This document shows positions 36,867 to 49,039 of a stretch of 64,000 nucleotides of DNA, one piece after another. The stretch is from contig CM032124.1 of NCBI GenBank assembly GCA_018894105.1, positions 7,797,501 through 7,861,500 of the forward strand, written 5' to 3'. The stretch is from Jacaranda mimosifolia (taxonomy: Eukaryota > Streptophyta > Magnoliopsida > Lamiales > Bignoniaceae). Positions within the stretch are counted from its first letter, which is position 1, and each line of letters opens with the position of its first letter. The notes below the pieces were generated by a model, which saw only the letters and a list, made by a program, of their open reading frames with translations, was not told where the DNA came from and did no database searches. A program made the translations under genes and the position numbers.

Positions 36867-37778
36867 ATAGTTGCTAAGAGTGCAAAGCGCTATAGCGCAA
36901 AGATTTCTTGAAGCTATAGCACATAGCTCAACGCAAAGTGCTCTTTGTTGCAATAAAGCGCAAGATATGAAAAGTATCTTTATTTTCTATGACATAGTTG
37001 AACTTTTAGCACTTATTCTTCACATTTCAGCATATGTTCAGCAATATTTCACCATATTTATCTTATTTTCAACATATCTTAGGTGGTTTCAATAAATTCA
37101 AACAATATTTCAGCATATTTAGCATATATTTCAACAATTCAGCATTTAAACAATAAAAAAGAAAAAAAACAACAACATTTAGATAACAAAATAGAAAGAC
37201 ACAAAATTGAAATTTTCAGCATTAATTTGTAAAAGAAGAATGAAGAAGAAAATAAGAAAAAAAGAGAACGAAAAAAGGAAAAATCAGTAAAAGAAAGAAA
37301 GGATGAAAAAATGACAAGAATAAGAAATTGGAAACATAACATGATAAAATGGTTGAGGAAGAAAAAGGAAAAAAGTTGGAAGAAAAGGAAAAAATGAGAA
37401 GAGAAGATCAAAATAAGAAATTGGAAACCTAGTAGGAAAAAAAATTGACCTGGCAGCAACGGCAAGGGTGGCCGTAGTGACAGTGGTGGCGATCGGCAAT
37501 GATGTTTGTGGTGCCAGGTGGTGTCTAGAGCTTAAGAGTGTTTTTGCCCATTGGAGTTGTGTGAAACTTTCTAGTTTGTAGAATAGGAATTAATCCCAAA
37601 AATCCAAACTTTAAGTTATAAAGTAACTGCCTAAGCCCTAGCACTAAAGCCTAGAAGGCACACGCATTGCACTCTGGGTTATAGCGAATAGTGAGTCAAG
37701 GCGCACGCCTTACTGGTCTTCCAGGCACAAGGCACTGCGAGGCATAAGGGCTGCGCCTCGTGCACCATTCACAACTAT
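36867..37778. mobile_element. Non-autonomous TIR element, about 0.9 kb
   Basis: The left end ATAGTTGCTAAGAGTGC and the reverse complement of the right end, ATAGTTGTGAATGGTGC, form terminal inverted repeats, followed by GCGC-rich words on both sides (aaagcgctatagcgc; ggctgcgcctcgtgc). No target duplication was found. The interior has repeated tttcagcatat words (37020-37150) and an A-rich tract that gives meaningless ORFs at 37139-37499. Confidence 0.5.
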
Positions 37779-38386
37779 ACTCTAAATATAATAGCATCTC
37801 TAGCACTTTAGTCTTTATTTGTGAATTCTTTTTTCCTAGAATGTGGTAAGCCTTCAAGCAAGTAGCTCAAACTTATTATTAATTTGTTTACTTAGTTGAC
37901 TTCGATTATGAAACTTATAATTTTAAGCATGACTTGAAGAAATATTCCATATGTTCTCAGTTCTTCAAGGTAAATAAACATCTTGCATAAGAATGATACT
38001 CCATCATAAGTACAAGTAGAATATTTTATTCATCCTTTATGTTTTTTTATGCAGATAGCATTCTAATAAAAGAAGTGGAATCCCCTATTGTGATCAAATG
38101 GATATTTTGTCTGCTCAACTCCTTATGCTTACAGAAAATATAAAGATTTTCCACTGATTTAGGATAAGTTGATGAAGCTAATTATTACAACGTTCTGGAG
38201 ACTCATTGCTCGACAATTGTAGACAACAATCTAAATTAAGCTAGATAATAAGTGATGTCTCCAAGAAAATGCACATTAGAAATGTATTAATATATGTGAT
38301 TCAAAAATGCTAAACCATTATGGTAAACACTATTGAGAAATTGTATTCAAGAACGCATTTCCCAAAGACACTCTAAAAGCCATAGC
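37779..38386. other. Intergenic sequence before the second copia element
   Basis: AT-rich with no recognisable gene or repeat. Confidence 0.4.
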
Positions 38387-38391
38387 ATCAC

Positions 38392-39077
38392 TGTTGATTA
38401 TACCTTGAAGTTTAAGCTACAAGTGGTGAGAAACAGAAGAAATGGTGTGGAGCAAATGAGATGGGACGCTGGAGCACACCTCGACGCTCGTTGGCAAAGT
38501 ATCACGTGCCTGGGCAAGAGGTTGCAGCACCTAGGTACAAAATCTGGGCAAAGGACCTTGCAATTCACACCTAGTCGCAAGGAGGCCGAGGCTAGGGTCA
38601 GCACAAACTAGAACTAGAACCACATACTAGGCACATGATGTACTGAAATGCTATACCAAGGTGCAAGCTCTGTGTGCCCTGGCATGGCATTTTGTCATAA
38701 TCAAGTTACATGTATCAAGGAGCAAATCTTGTGTGCCCTGGCATGACGCGCAAGCCCCTGAGCTATTTTGTTATTTTCTTTGGGTATTTAAATCCCGTTT
38801 CTTCTAGATTGATCAAGGATGAACACTAGAAATTGATTCTATACTACTTTAGAGATTTTATCTCAGAACGGAGTCTAGAACGAGGGTGTTGGGTATTCTT
38901 ATAAGATTTGTGGGACTCAAATTGTACTTGACACTTTGATTTGGAATCAATAAATTCATATCCTTTTTAGGTAGACTAGGCATATTGCCAAACTACATTA
39001 AATCTTGCTATCTCTTTTATGGAATTACTTTTCTTTTATTTTTCAATTTTACTATTTGGTCTTTTTGGGTTACAACA
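38392..39077 (+). repeat. 5' LTR of the second copia element
   Basis: 686 bp, starting tgttgattataccttg and ending gggttacaaca. It contains gtatttaaatcccg near 38785, a TATA-like site, and aatcaataaattcata near 38945, a possible poly(A) signal. The ORF pair at 38333-38611 lies in it and is not coding. Confidence 0.9.
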
Positions 39078-39080
39078 AAT

Positions 39081-39093
39081 TAGTATCGGAGCT
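39081..39093 (+). other. Primer-binding site of the second copia element
   Basis: tagtatcggagct, three bases after the LTR, is a variant of the initiator tRNA-Met site TGGTATCAGAGC. Confidence 0.75.
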
Positions 39094-39105
39094 AGGATTG
39101 ACTAA

Positions 39106-42100
39106 ATGTCAGCCATGAAGTACGAGGTAGAGAAATTCTATAGAAAGAATGATTTTTGGTTGTAGAAGATGAAGGTGCATTCCCTCTTGTGTCAACAAAG
39201 TTTATAGATAGCATTAAATGGTAGAGATTTCTTACCAGAGATGCTATCAGATGAAGAAAATGATGAATTTATGACAAAGGCTTACAATACTTTAGTGTTA
39301 TCACTAGTAGATAACATACTGAGTGAGGTTGCCACAAAAATTATGCTAGCAGGATTGTAGTCAAAGCTAGAGAGTTTCTATATGATGAAATGCCTCACAA
39401 ATTGGCTAAATTTGAAATAGCAATTATAAAATTTTGAGGATAAAGAAAGGTACATCTATGACTCAACATTTTAATTATTTCAATAACGTGATAATGGATC
39501 TCACTAGTATAGATGTACATATTGATGATGAAGATCAAATGTTAATTCTTTTATGTTCTCTATCTAAATCTTTTGAGCACTTGGTTACTAATTGATTGTA
39601 TGGGAAAGATACAATATCAATAGAGGATGTGAGGCCTCATTGAATTCGAATGAGTTGAGAAAATATATTTAGGCAATAATGATAGTGAAAATGGGGAAGG
39701 ATTAGTTATGAAGGGGAGATCGAACGAAGGAGGAAGAAGTAGAGGCCGATCTAAGTCCCCAAGCAAGCTTAGATCAATTGATAAATACTTAAGGTGGAGA
39801 GGAAGGAGGCTTCTTCAAATGAAATTGTCCAAAACATAGAAAGGCAAAGGATTTGGGAGAATCTTTTTATTAGAAATGGGATGATGTTGCTAGAATCATT
39901 GAGGATGAGTTTAATGGAGCACTTGTTCTTAGTGTTACTAAGAGTTTTTGGAGTTCTGAGTGGAGTTTAGATAGTAGTTGTTCTATCTATATGTGCCCAT
40001 GAGAGGATTAGTTTACCACTTATTAGAAATATGATGGTGGTAAAGTGCTCATAGGAAATGATGCTTCTTGTAGTGGTGTAGGGATTGGTACAATAAGTAT
40101 CAGAATGCATGATGGAATAATGAAAATGCTTATGTTTCTAATTTGAAGAAAAATTTAATTTCACTGGGTACTCTAGATAAGCATGGTAGTTAGTACAAAG
40201 CTCGAGATAGAGCTATGTAGGTTTCAAAATGTGCATTGCTAATTATAAAGGGGGACAAGATGAATGATCATTACATATCATAGGGTAGTACAATTTTTGG
40301 TACTGAGCTAGTTTCTTCATCACTCAATGATACTATGAAATTACGACATATGCAGCTTAGGCATATAAGGGAGAGGAGGATGTTAGAATTGAGTAAACGA
40401 CGTTTACTTTATGGAGAGAAAACTAAAGAGTTGGATTTCTGTGAGTAGTGTTTTCTTGGCAAGCACCACATGGTGAAGTTTAGCACTGCAGTTTACAAAA
40501 CCAAAGGTACCTTAAATTCTATTCACTCAGATCTTCGAGGACCTTCTCAAGATCTTTTGGAGGGTAGTGCTAGGTATATACAAACATTCATTGATGATAT
40601 CTCATGGAGAGTATGGGTGAACATATTGAAGTATAAGGATGAGGTATTTGTTAAATTTAATTTATGGAAGACTTTAATAGAGAAGCAGACAGGAAAGTGG
40701 ATCAAATGCTTGAGGACTGACAATAAATTGGAGTTTTGTAATTAGGAATTTTAGGAGTTCTGTGATAAGGAAGGGATTATGAGGCATCACACAGTTGTAT
40801 ATACGTCACAGCATAATAGAGTTGCAGAATGAATGAGCAAGACTATTTTGGAGAGAGCTAGATGTATGCTATTTAACACCGAATTGTCCAAAAAATTTTG
40901 GGCAGAAATAATTAATACTGCTTGCCATTTAGTGAATAGGTTACCATCAACTACATTGGATTGCAAGATACTGATGGAAGTTTAGTTTGAGTCTCCTGAT
41001 GATTACTCAAATCTAAAAGTATTTGCGTTTCAAACTTATGCTCATGTCTGTGATGGGAAGCTAGAGTTGAGGGCCAAGAAGTGTTTATACCTAGGCTATG
41101 TAGATGGAGTTAAGGGTTACCGTTTGTGGTGTACTAATGATAAGGGCTCCAAGGTAATTATTAGTAGGGATGTAACATTCGATGAGTCTATTATGATGAA
41201 AAAGATAGAGCAGGGTGAAAATAGTCAACGTGGCACCAAGGAGAAAATGGAGTTTGGTATTGATACCCCACAAGTTTCAAAAGGGAAATAGAAGGCAGTA
41301 GATTAAGTTGATAAGAGCTCATTATCACCTAATCAGCAAAAAGAAATTGATTCACTAAAAAAACTATCATTTAGCTCATAATAGAGAGAGAAGGCATCTC
41401 AAACCACCACAATAGTTTGCATATTTAGATTTGGTTGCTTATGCTTTGAGTTCGGTGGAGGAGTTTGTGGGTGATGATCAATCACATATAAGGAGCCCAT
41501 TTATCGATTAGATTCTATTAAGTGGGTAGCTGCTATCAATGAAGGGATAGAGTCTCCACCAAGAATAGCACATGAACATTGGTTGATATACTTAAAGGAT
41601 AGAAAATTGTAGGTTGCAAATGGACCTATAAGAGAAAAGAAGGGATTCCTAGGGTTGAAGATGCTAGATACAAGGCACGATTGGTTGTTAAGGGTTTTAC
41701 TCAAAGAGAAAGGGAGAGAGAGAGAGGAGGAGAGAGAGTTGACTTTCATGAGGTGTTCGCCCTAGTTGTAAAGCATACTTCCATTCATGTGCTTCTTGCT
41801 ATGGTAGTTTTGTTTGATATGGATTTTGAGCAGATGGATGTGAAAATAGCATTGCTGCATAGTGAGTTAGAAGAACAAATTTATATAAGTCAACCAAAAA
41901 GATTTGTTGTTTTCAAAATAGAAAATCAAGCATGCTTTTTGAAAGTCTTTATATGGATTGAAGAAGTCTCCCAAGCAGTGGTATAAGATGTTTGTTGCTT
42001 TTATTATTAAGATTGTATATGCTAGAAATATTTATGATGTTGTGTATATCATAAGAAATATAGTAATGGTCGTCTCTTATATTTGTTTCTCTATGTTAAT

Positions 42101-43060
42101 GATGTGTTGATTATCTCTAGAAACAATCTGAGATCAATATTTTAAAGGCTCAGTTGAGTGATGAATTTGAGATGAAAGATTTTGGAAGTGCGAAAACGAT
42201 ATTAGGCATGAAGATCATCTAAGATAAAAATTATAGGTTGTTGCACTTGTCTTAATAAAATTATGTTAAGAAAGTACTTGAGCGTTTTGGGATGGATAAG
42301 TCCAAGTCAGTTAGTACATCACTCATAGCACATTTCAGGCTCTCATCAAGTCTATGAACAAGTATTGATAAGGAGGTGGAACACATGTCAAATGTGTCAT
42401 ATGCTAGTGCAGTTAACCGTTTGATGTATGCCATGGTGTGCACTAGGCCGGGTGTTTCACATGCAATCGTGTTGTGAATAGATACATGCACAAGCCAGGA
42501 AAGACTCATTGGTAGATAGTGAGGTATCTGATAGACTCTGCAAATAGACGTTTGAAATATAGTTAATTGAATTCTATTGCTAGAATTATTGGCTATGTGG
42601 GTGCGGATTATGAAGGAGACTTAGATAATAGAAGCCAGATGGTCTATGACAAGCTATGTGTATTGTGTCTAAAAATTATACAGTTACCTAAAAGATGACT
42701 TTGCAGTCATCAGTTGTATTGTCTACCATAAAAGCTGAGTACATGGCTTTAGCTGAAGGCGTGAAGGAAAATATTTGCCTAAAGGGGCTGATTGATGATA
42801 TACGTATGAGTTATGTTATTACTACAGTATTTTGTAATAGTCAGAGTGTCATGCAGTTGTCAAAGAACCAAACATTCTATGAGAGAACAAAGCACACTGA
42901 TATAAGGTACCACTTCATCCGGGATATGGTATCTCAAGGTGTTATTTTGGTTGACAAGGTTGGGACTAAGGATAATCCAGCAGATATATTGATAAAGACT
43001 ATTTCAAAAATCAAATTCGAGCATTACTTAGATTTGATAAACATTTACATACACGGATGA
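39106..43060 (+). pseudogene. Second copia gag-pol polyprotein, decayed
   Basis: The start ATG at 39106 opens MSAMKYEVEKFYRKN; a stop follows after 19 codons. Gag runs to about 39700 with no recognisable zinc knuckle. The protease region is near 39960 (SLDSSCSIYMCP). Integrase occupies about 40340-41050: LRHMQLRHIRERRML, FCE-stop-CFLGKHHMVKF, IHSDLRGPS, FIDDISWRVWVN, CLRTDNKLEFCN and VAE-stop-MSKTILERAR, so stops fall within the zinc-binding and catalytic regions. 41067-41291 reads KKCLYLGYVDGVKGYRLW. Reverse transcriptase (41480-42260) has a GA-rich expansion and the catalytic box LYVNDVLIIS (42092-42103), with Asn for the first Asp. RNase H (42695-43060) is the best-kept part: STIKAEYMALAEG, FCNSQSVMQLSKN and ERTKHTDIRYHFIRD. 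Confidence 0.88.
41705..41738 (+). repeat. GA-rich microsatellite inside copia reverse transcriptase
   Basis: agagaaagggagagagagag and following GA-rich bases translate as RERERERGGER between KGFTQ and VDFHEVFALVVKH. Relatives have only a few residues there, so this is an in-frame expansion. Confidence 0.75.
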
Positions 43061-43110
43061 TGGCCTTCTTTCTGGGGAGACAAAGATGATGGATGGAGAA
43101 GTTTAAGTCA

Positions 43111-43121
43111 AGGTGGAGAAT
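43111..43121 (+). other. Polypurine tract of the second copia element
   Basis: aggtggagaat ends at the 3' LTR start. Confidence 0.75.
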
Positions 43122-43813
43122 TGTTGATTATGCTTTGAAATTGAAGTTATAAATGGCGAGAAATAGAAGAAATGGTGCAGAATGGAAAGATGGGATGTTA
43201 GAGCATGCCCCAGCGTGCATTAGCATAACATTATGCGCCAGGCCACTATTGCGGTGCCTAGTAGCAAAATTTAGGCAGAGGAGCTCGCAATGCATGCCTA
43301 CGCACAAGGAAGCCCAGCCCACGTGTAGTACAAACTGGAACTACGCACAAGGGCACAAGTTTTGCATGCCTTGGCGTGCAGTTTACTAGAATATGCAGCA
43401 GGGCACAAGTTCTGTGAGCCCTGGCGTGGTGTGTTTTGTTGGAATCAGGTTAAGTGCACTAGGGCACAATTCTTGTGCACTCTAGCGTGGTGCGCAGGCC
43501 CATGGGCTATTTTGTTATTTTCTTTCAGTATTTAAGCTCCATTTCTTCTAGATTGATCAATGATGAACCTTAGAAATTAATTCTATACTGCATTAGAGAT
43601 TTTATCTCAAATGGAGTTTAGAATGAGGATGTTGGGTGTTCTTGTGAGATTTGTGAAATTTAAATTGTACTTGGTACTTTGATTTGGAATCAATAAATTT
43701 ATATATTTTTTGGGTGCACATTGTCGAACCATATTAAATCGTGTTGCCTCTTTCATTGAATTACTTTGTTTTGATTTCTCAATTTTGCCATTTGGTCTTT
43801 CTAGGTTATAACA
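43122..43813 (+). repeat. 3' LTR of the second copia element
   Basis: 692 bp, starting tgttgattatgctttg and ending aggttataaca. It aligns with 38392-39077; the second half is closer than the first, where repeated gggcacaagttctgtg-like words vary between the two LTRs. Confidence 0.9.
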
Positions 43814-43991
43814 GTCACGCAGAGTATTCTGGGACTCTCAGTAAGCAAGTTACCTTTGTTAAGTTTAAAATATTTAGGTAATTCGAGTATTTTTACGAAA
43901 ATTAGTCACTTTGCATTCTCTAATCTGTTATGTGGTCATTGTTCTAAGGTAATATGAATTTGTTTCGCTGTTTTAGTCCTTTGCAAATACA

Positions 43992-44182
43992 CTTCTGAAC
44001 ATAACTATTGAACACATATTGAAGTGTTTACGACAATAGGATATGCATGTATGGTATGAAGGGCTGTAAGATTATGTATTCCTTACTTCTGAATATGACT
44101 GTTGAGTAGATATTGAAGTGTTCACCACAAAATGGTGTGCTTGTATCAAAAGGACTGCAAGATTAAATATTCCATGGTTATA
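43992..44182. repeat. Short tandem repeat, about 90-104 bp unit, two copies
   Basis: The unit beginning cttctgaa and containing attgaagtgtt and ctg(t/c)aagatta starts at 43992 and again at 44096, and a third start (cttctgtttatg) follows at 44183. Copies differ by substitutions and indels. Confidence 0.6.
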
Positions 44183-44549
44183 CTTCTGTTTATGTCACCA
44201 ATAGACCTTGTTGAATTTTATTTCTATGAAAAAGCTTTCTTGTTTGTGCATAAACAGTAAAAATAGTTTAGATAGAGAAGTCAGTTATTTTAACTTACCA
44301 GTTTACACAATTGGACATTATTGATCATTTTTATGTTTCTTATATAGATTATTATCTCCTTAAGTGGCATATATAATATCTAATAGGATGTGCAGCAATG
44401 GCATTTTCCATTTCCATGTTCCCTATATACATTTTTTTAGCCACAAGTAACAAAAAAAGCAGAAGTAGTACATTAACCAAAATTATTATCACCCCAAGTG
44501 TTGAAGGTTAAGACAATTACATTATTAGGTTCAAAACTAGAAAAGCTAA

Positions 44550-44900
44550 CGCTATGATTTAAGGATTTTGATAAGAAAAGAAAAGTATCAGAGAAAAGAA
44601 AAATAAAAGAAAGAAATATGAAATCTCAAATTTGTTTGGTTGTTGAAGCAAATAATGAAGAAAGGGATGGAGAAAAGAAGAGTTATGAATGTACTGGAGG
44701 ATAAGCAAGAATTCAAATGGTTTTTTCCCTCACTTTCCTTATCATTTTGTGAGCAAAATTCATTTTCCTTGGATACATTGTATTTTTCCCCTAGTTTTCC
44801 TTTCTTTCTTTATTATTTTCTATACCAACCAAACAATAAAAATATTTCATCATCATTTTTTTTTCTTTTTCTCACCAAAATCCATTAACCAAACATAGTG
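44550..44900. mobile_element. Foldback MITE, copy 1
   Basis: The left end CGCTATGATTTAAGGATTTTG is a decayed version of the family end CACTATGTTTGG; the right end CCAAACATAGTG is intact. The same family occurs at 55837-56152 and 56228-56657. ORFs at 44640-44898 are A- and T-rich MITE sequence. Confidence 0.6.
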
Positions 44901-46388
44901 TAAGGTAAAAAGAAAGAGACAACTGGTTTTCACTCTTCTAGTCTTCTCCTAAGGGAAGAAAAATAAAGGGCGGAAAGATTACAGAGTAAGCTTCATTTAC
45001 CTTCAACAACACAAGAGTAGATGTAATAATGGAGATTACACTGCTCTCTCTCTTTTTCTTCTTCTGGTTTACTTTGGCATCTTATGTGTACTCCAGGCTG
45101 CCCTTTGAGCTTTTCAGATCATGATCCCTGAAGCTCCAGTTAATCATCAGTTAACCAACGGCAAGCTTCATGGTGACATAATGGCCGAGTCCTTCGTATG
45201 GTCTAAATGTATTATTTGGAAATCCAGCTGAATGTAGGATGCGTGCTGATTTTTCTCCATATTTATAAGCGACAACATGCCTGAGCCATGACAGAGCATA
45301 CATGTATATAGTATGTATGTATTTGTGTGTATCTCTATATATATCTTTGGATGTATATATTAATACATTGGGTTCAAACTCCTTCCTGACCTGAAGAAAT
45401 TAAAATGCGATATTCTGCGCTTTCCATCTCAGTGATACATGTTTTATATGGTTTGGAATTTGCTCCAATGTGTATGGTTTACCTGTTTGGCGCAGGTATT
45501 AATCGAGCAGAAGTTTATATTGCAAGATGCTCTCAATGAGGTAGTGTTTCTATCTGGAGTTGGTAAAAAGAATTGCTCAAATTATGTTCTCAATCTTCTC
45601 ATACAGGACACGTTAATTAACTAATGATGATTTTGTCCAGCAGAATTCAACAAATTATTCACTCTTAGATCAGAGATTCCTTAAAGATCAACCTAGAAAT
45701 TTAACTACTAAACAAATTGCAATAAGAAATTAAAAATAAACCAAACTTATATATTAGTAGCAGTAAAGTATATTTACAATAATATATATATACATACATA
45801 TATATATATATATATATATTAAAACAAAGTACCCTCAAGGTTTGGGTACAATGCCACCTTGAAGAAGTATGTCAAGTAAGATGCGTCCCCCCTGATAAGG
45901 AAATGCTTCGTTAGAATAAAGGAAACTGCCTAACTAATCATAATTCAAAACTAGCTCAACGACTTACGCACAACCCTCCAAACTGCCTAACTATATAAGG
46001 TCATGATGTTCTTGCTTCAAACTATCTCAAGGACTTAAGCACAATCCTCCATTTTCTATGATCTCCACAATCTGAATACTGAAAAAACGATGTATAAATA
46101 AAAAGCAAAACAAAGAAAATAAGAGTCTTGTTGTTCTCCCAGTGCTGATGTTGAATTTTCATGTTTAGTGAGGTAGTTATATTTCATATGATAGTGATAC
46201 ATCGAATCAAATTTTTTTAGTAATTATCATATATGTGAAATTAACTATTAAGTACCTATATTTTATTATATTTTGAAGAATACCTTTCTTTTTCCTGAAT
46301 ATAAGTACATCAGTTGCTTAGGAAATATCAATTACAATTAATATATAGAAAATAAATAAGTATTAATGTATATTTTTGAATAGTTGCT
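44901..46388. other. Intergenic sequence with an unassigned small ORF
   Basis: Contains pyrimidine tracts near 45040 and AT microsatellites near 45310-45350 and 45780-45820. The plus-strand ORF at 45439-45624 includes VLIEQKFILQDALNEVVFLS preceded by a splice-acceptor-like ggcgcag at about 45490. It could be an exon of an unidentified gene, but I do not recognise it. Confidence 0.35.
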
Positions 46389-46398
46389 AAAAAATTAA

Positions 46399-47846
46399 GG
46401 GCAAATGTCACAAATGGTCCCTAAAGTTTTAGTTTAGAATCACTGTAGTCCTTAAACTTGAAAATTTCATTTTTTAGTCCCTAACGTTTGGATTTAATTT
46501 CAATCTAGTCCCTAAGTCAACCTTCTGACAACTTTTTAAGGGCAAAATTGTCAATTTATAGTTTTATATTTCACTTTAGTCCCTATATAAGGTTTTATGT
46601 TCCACTTTAGTCCCTGTATAAAATTTTATGTTCCAATTTAGTTCCTATGTTACTTTTTTTCTTTTTCTTTTTTTCTTTTTATAAATATATGTGCATCTGT
46701 GTATATATAATTGATACTAATATATTATTATTAACATTAGATAATATATTATTGATATATTAGTATCATTTGTGATACTATTATAATTAATAATATTAAT
46801 TGTATGATTAGTGATATATTAACAATAATAAAGATTATATTATAATAATTTTAATTATATTCATAATATATAGTATTAATAATATTAATAATATTATTAA
46901 TATAATAATTTAATATTATTATTATTATAATATTACTACTAATAATAATAATACATGATACTAATAAATATTAAATTAATTTTATTATTATTAGTATAAT
47001 TAATCATAAGAATAATAAGATTAATATTATCAATGATAATAATAGTATTATTTTGATAATATAATTATATAATATTGTTAGTATTATTATTGATATGGGG
47101 CAACCCAACAGGTCCAGCCCAACGATACTTGACCAAGACAGTTATGTGATGTCGAGCAGCCCAATCGTCGATAGGCTCGTCCTATCGAATGCAACTCGAC
47201 CTCGGGTTTTGTCAGCCAGGGTAATGCATTAGCACCACCTTATCGACCGAATTTTGGTCGACCCGAACCCGAGTCGTTCTCTCTTATTCATCCAATAAGA
47301 TCTAACCCAGGCTGGATCATGCCTTATCGATCACCCGAGAAGATATCATGCAAAAGTGATCATATCGACCATGGAGATCGAGGAAAGGTAGTGGCCCCTC
47401 AACCGCACTAAATGCTCCACCAGGCGGCGCGCTCCCGCATTAATGGCGTGTGCCACCATAATATTATTAATTATAATAGTATCACAAATGATATTAATAT
47501 ATAATAATATATTATTTAATGTTAATAATAATATTAGTATTAATTATATATATACATGAACTTATATTTGTAAAAAGAAAAAAGAAAAAAAAGTAACATA
47601 GGGACTAAATTGGAACATAAAATCTTATATAGGGATTAAAGTGGAACATAAAACCCTATATAGGGACTAAAGTGAAAATTAACTATAAATTGACATTTTT
47701 GCCCTAAAAAAGTTGCTGGAAAGTTGACTTAGGGACTAGATTGAAACTAAATCCAAACTTTAGGGAATAAAAAAAGGAAGTTTTAAAGTTTGAGGACTAA
47801 AGTGATTTTAAACTAAAACTTTAGGGACCATTTATGATATTTGCCC
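46399..47846. mobile_element. Mutator-like foldback element with 9-bp target duplication
   Basis: Terminal inverted repeats begin GGGCAAATGTCACAAATGG on the left and GGGCAAATATCATAAATGG on the right (reverse complement). They stay highly similar for about 390 bp (46399-46798 and about 47460-47846), including repeated tttagtccctatata words. The 9-bp sequence aaaaattaa flanks both ends (46390-46398 and 47847-47855). Long TIRs with a 9-bp duplication are the mark of Mutator-like elements. No transposase is present. The interior is AT-rich with a GC-rich island. Confidence 0.88.
47095..47457. other. GC-rich island inside the Mutator-like element
   Basis: About 360 bp of GC-rich sequence (tcgacc and tatcga words, caggcggcgcgctcccgc) stand against almost pure AT on both sides, and only one arm borders it directly. 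It has no open frame that I recognise. Its words, such as cgcattaatggcgtg and cccgaacccgagtcg, resemble the LTR sequence of large plant gypsy elements. It may be a captured fragment or a later insertion of an LTR piece. Confidence 0.7.
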
Positions 47847-47855
47847 AAAAATTAA

Positions 47856-48664
47856 ATAGGTTTGGGATATGTCTCAAGCCGTGACTACCAAGATTCAAAA
47901 AATGTCCAAATTATTTGCTTTCACAAACTTTAGGTTCTTGGGTAAATATATCTAGAATTTCTCTTTGCTATTAATTTCATGTTGATCAAAAAATATTTGT
48001 TGTGATTAGATTGTGAGCAAATAAATTATTTTTGGAAAATTTTATTAGCTATTTAACAGCTTTAATGCCTATGTAACAACCAACTTATTTCAATAAAACA
48101 AGTTGATTTGTTATACTTTCAGAGTGTATTATTGTATATCATACATCTACCCAAAAGTATCACTATTAAATAAATAAAAACTCGAAAAAAAAATAAAATT
48201 ACAGCAGCAGAAAACCCACACACACCATTATCATTTTTTGCATGACTAATTGTATTAATACAAAATATAATCTAAGGAACTCTTGGGCCTTCGTTTACAT
48301 GACTAATTGGAAAGATGAACTTTTTTAGTGGGCTGCCCAAGAACATGTTGAAAACTTTACGAGTTGCTATTAAGATTGGTATAGTGACAAGGAAAAAAAT
48401 TGCCAAGAGAGACAAAATGTGTCTCTTACAAAATGGATTCTCGTGTATCTTACAAGATGAATTCTTTTGTCCTATACTTGTTCCCTCATTTATAATTTAA
48501 ATTAAACAACACCTAGAAAATAAAAGAGTAAATAAAATATGTACAACGTATAGAGTCCAAGGGCACAATACCATACCTTGTGCTATTTCCATTTATCAAT
48601 ATGAATAATCAATAAAAAGAAATACATAAATATAAAAAATTATACATATAAATTCATGGGCATG
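47856..48664. other. Intergenic or Helitron body sequence
   Basis: No recognisable gene. The ORF at 48315-48500 is unassigned. Since a Helitron 3' end follows at 48697, part of this stretch may be the body of a non-autonomous Helitron, but I could not find its 5' TC end. Confidence 0.4.
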
Positions 48665-48697
48665 GCATCGTGCTTTGCACAGTGCATTCTTTTCTAG
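48665..48697 (+). other. Helitron 3' terminus (hairpin and CTAG), first copy
   Basis: GCATCGTGC-TTT-GCACAGTGC forms a hairpin of nine positions with one mismatch and one wobble, followed nine bases later by CTAG and then T. This is the arrangement of Helitron 3' ends (hairpin, CTRR, host T). Confidence 0.65.
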
Positions 48698-49039
48698 TGT
48701 GTATATATATATATATACACAAAAAAAATTGGGGGGCAATCCATGTGTATTGACATTGAGTTAGAACCCTAACAGTAACTACTAAATAGCCAAAAAGTAG
48801 GACAAAATAAGACTTTTATTAGTTTAAATGTTGTATAGTGTGGATACAAGATCAAAGTTTATTTTTTTTCTTTTTCTTTTTTTTAATCTCAGACTCCTCT
48901 TTAAAGTTAATAGTTTGGATTCTTTTTATAATAATTTTTTGAATAATTTGATTTTTTAAATGAGATTGCTTTCATATAAGCTAGACTGGAGCTTTCTGGT
49001 AATATGTCATGGGCATACAAAAAACTTTGTTTAAGAGAG

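Larger units (their letters stand above)
38392..43813 (+). mobile_element. Ty1/copia retrotransposon, complete but dead, 5.4 kb
   Basis: Direct LTRs (38392-39077 and 43122-43813), a PBS next to the first and a purine tract next to the second, with a copia-order gag-pol between them. Flanking atcac (38387-38391) and gtcac (43814-43818) are a 5-bp target duplication with one mismatch. The many stops and LTR divergence suggest an old insertion. A truncated relative lies at 63364-64000. Confidence 0.92.

Noticed and set aside
37139..37499. Phe- and Leu-rich hydrophobic ORFs
   Set aside because: Translation of an A-rich low-complexity tract inside a TIR element.
46720..47090. TAA/ATT-rich stretch as a matrix-attachment or origin region
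   Set aside because: It is the AT-rich interior of a Mutator-like element; nothing specific supports another role.
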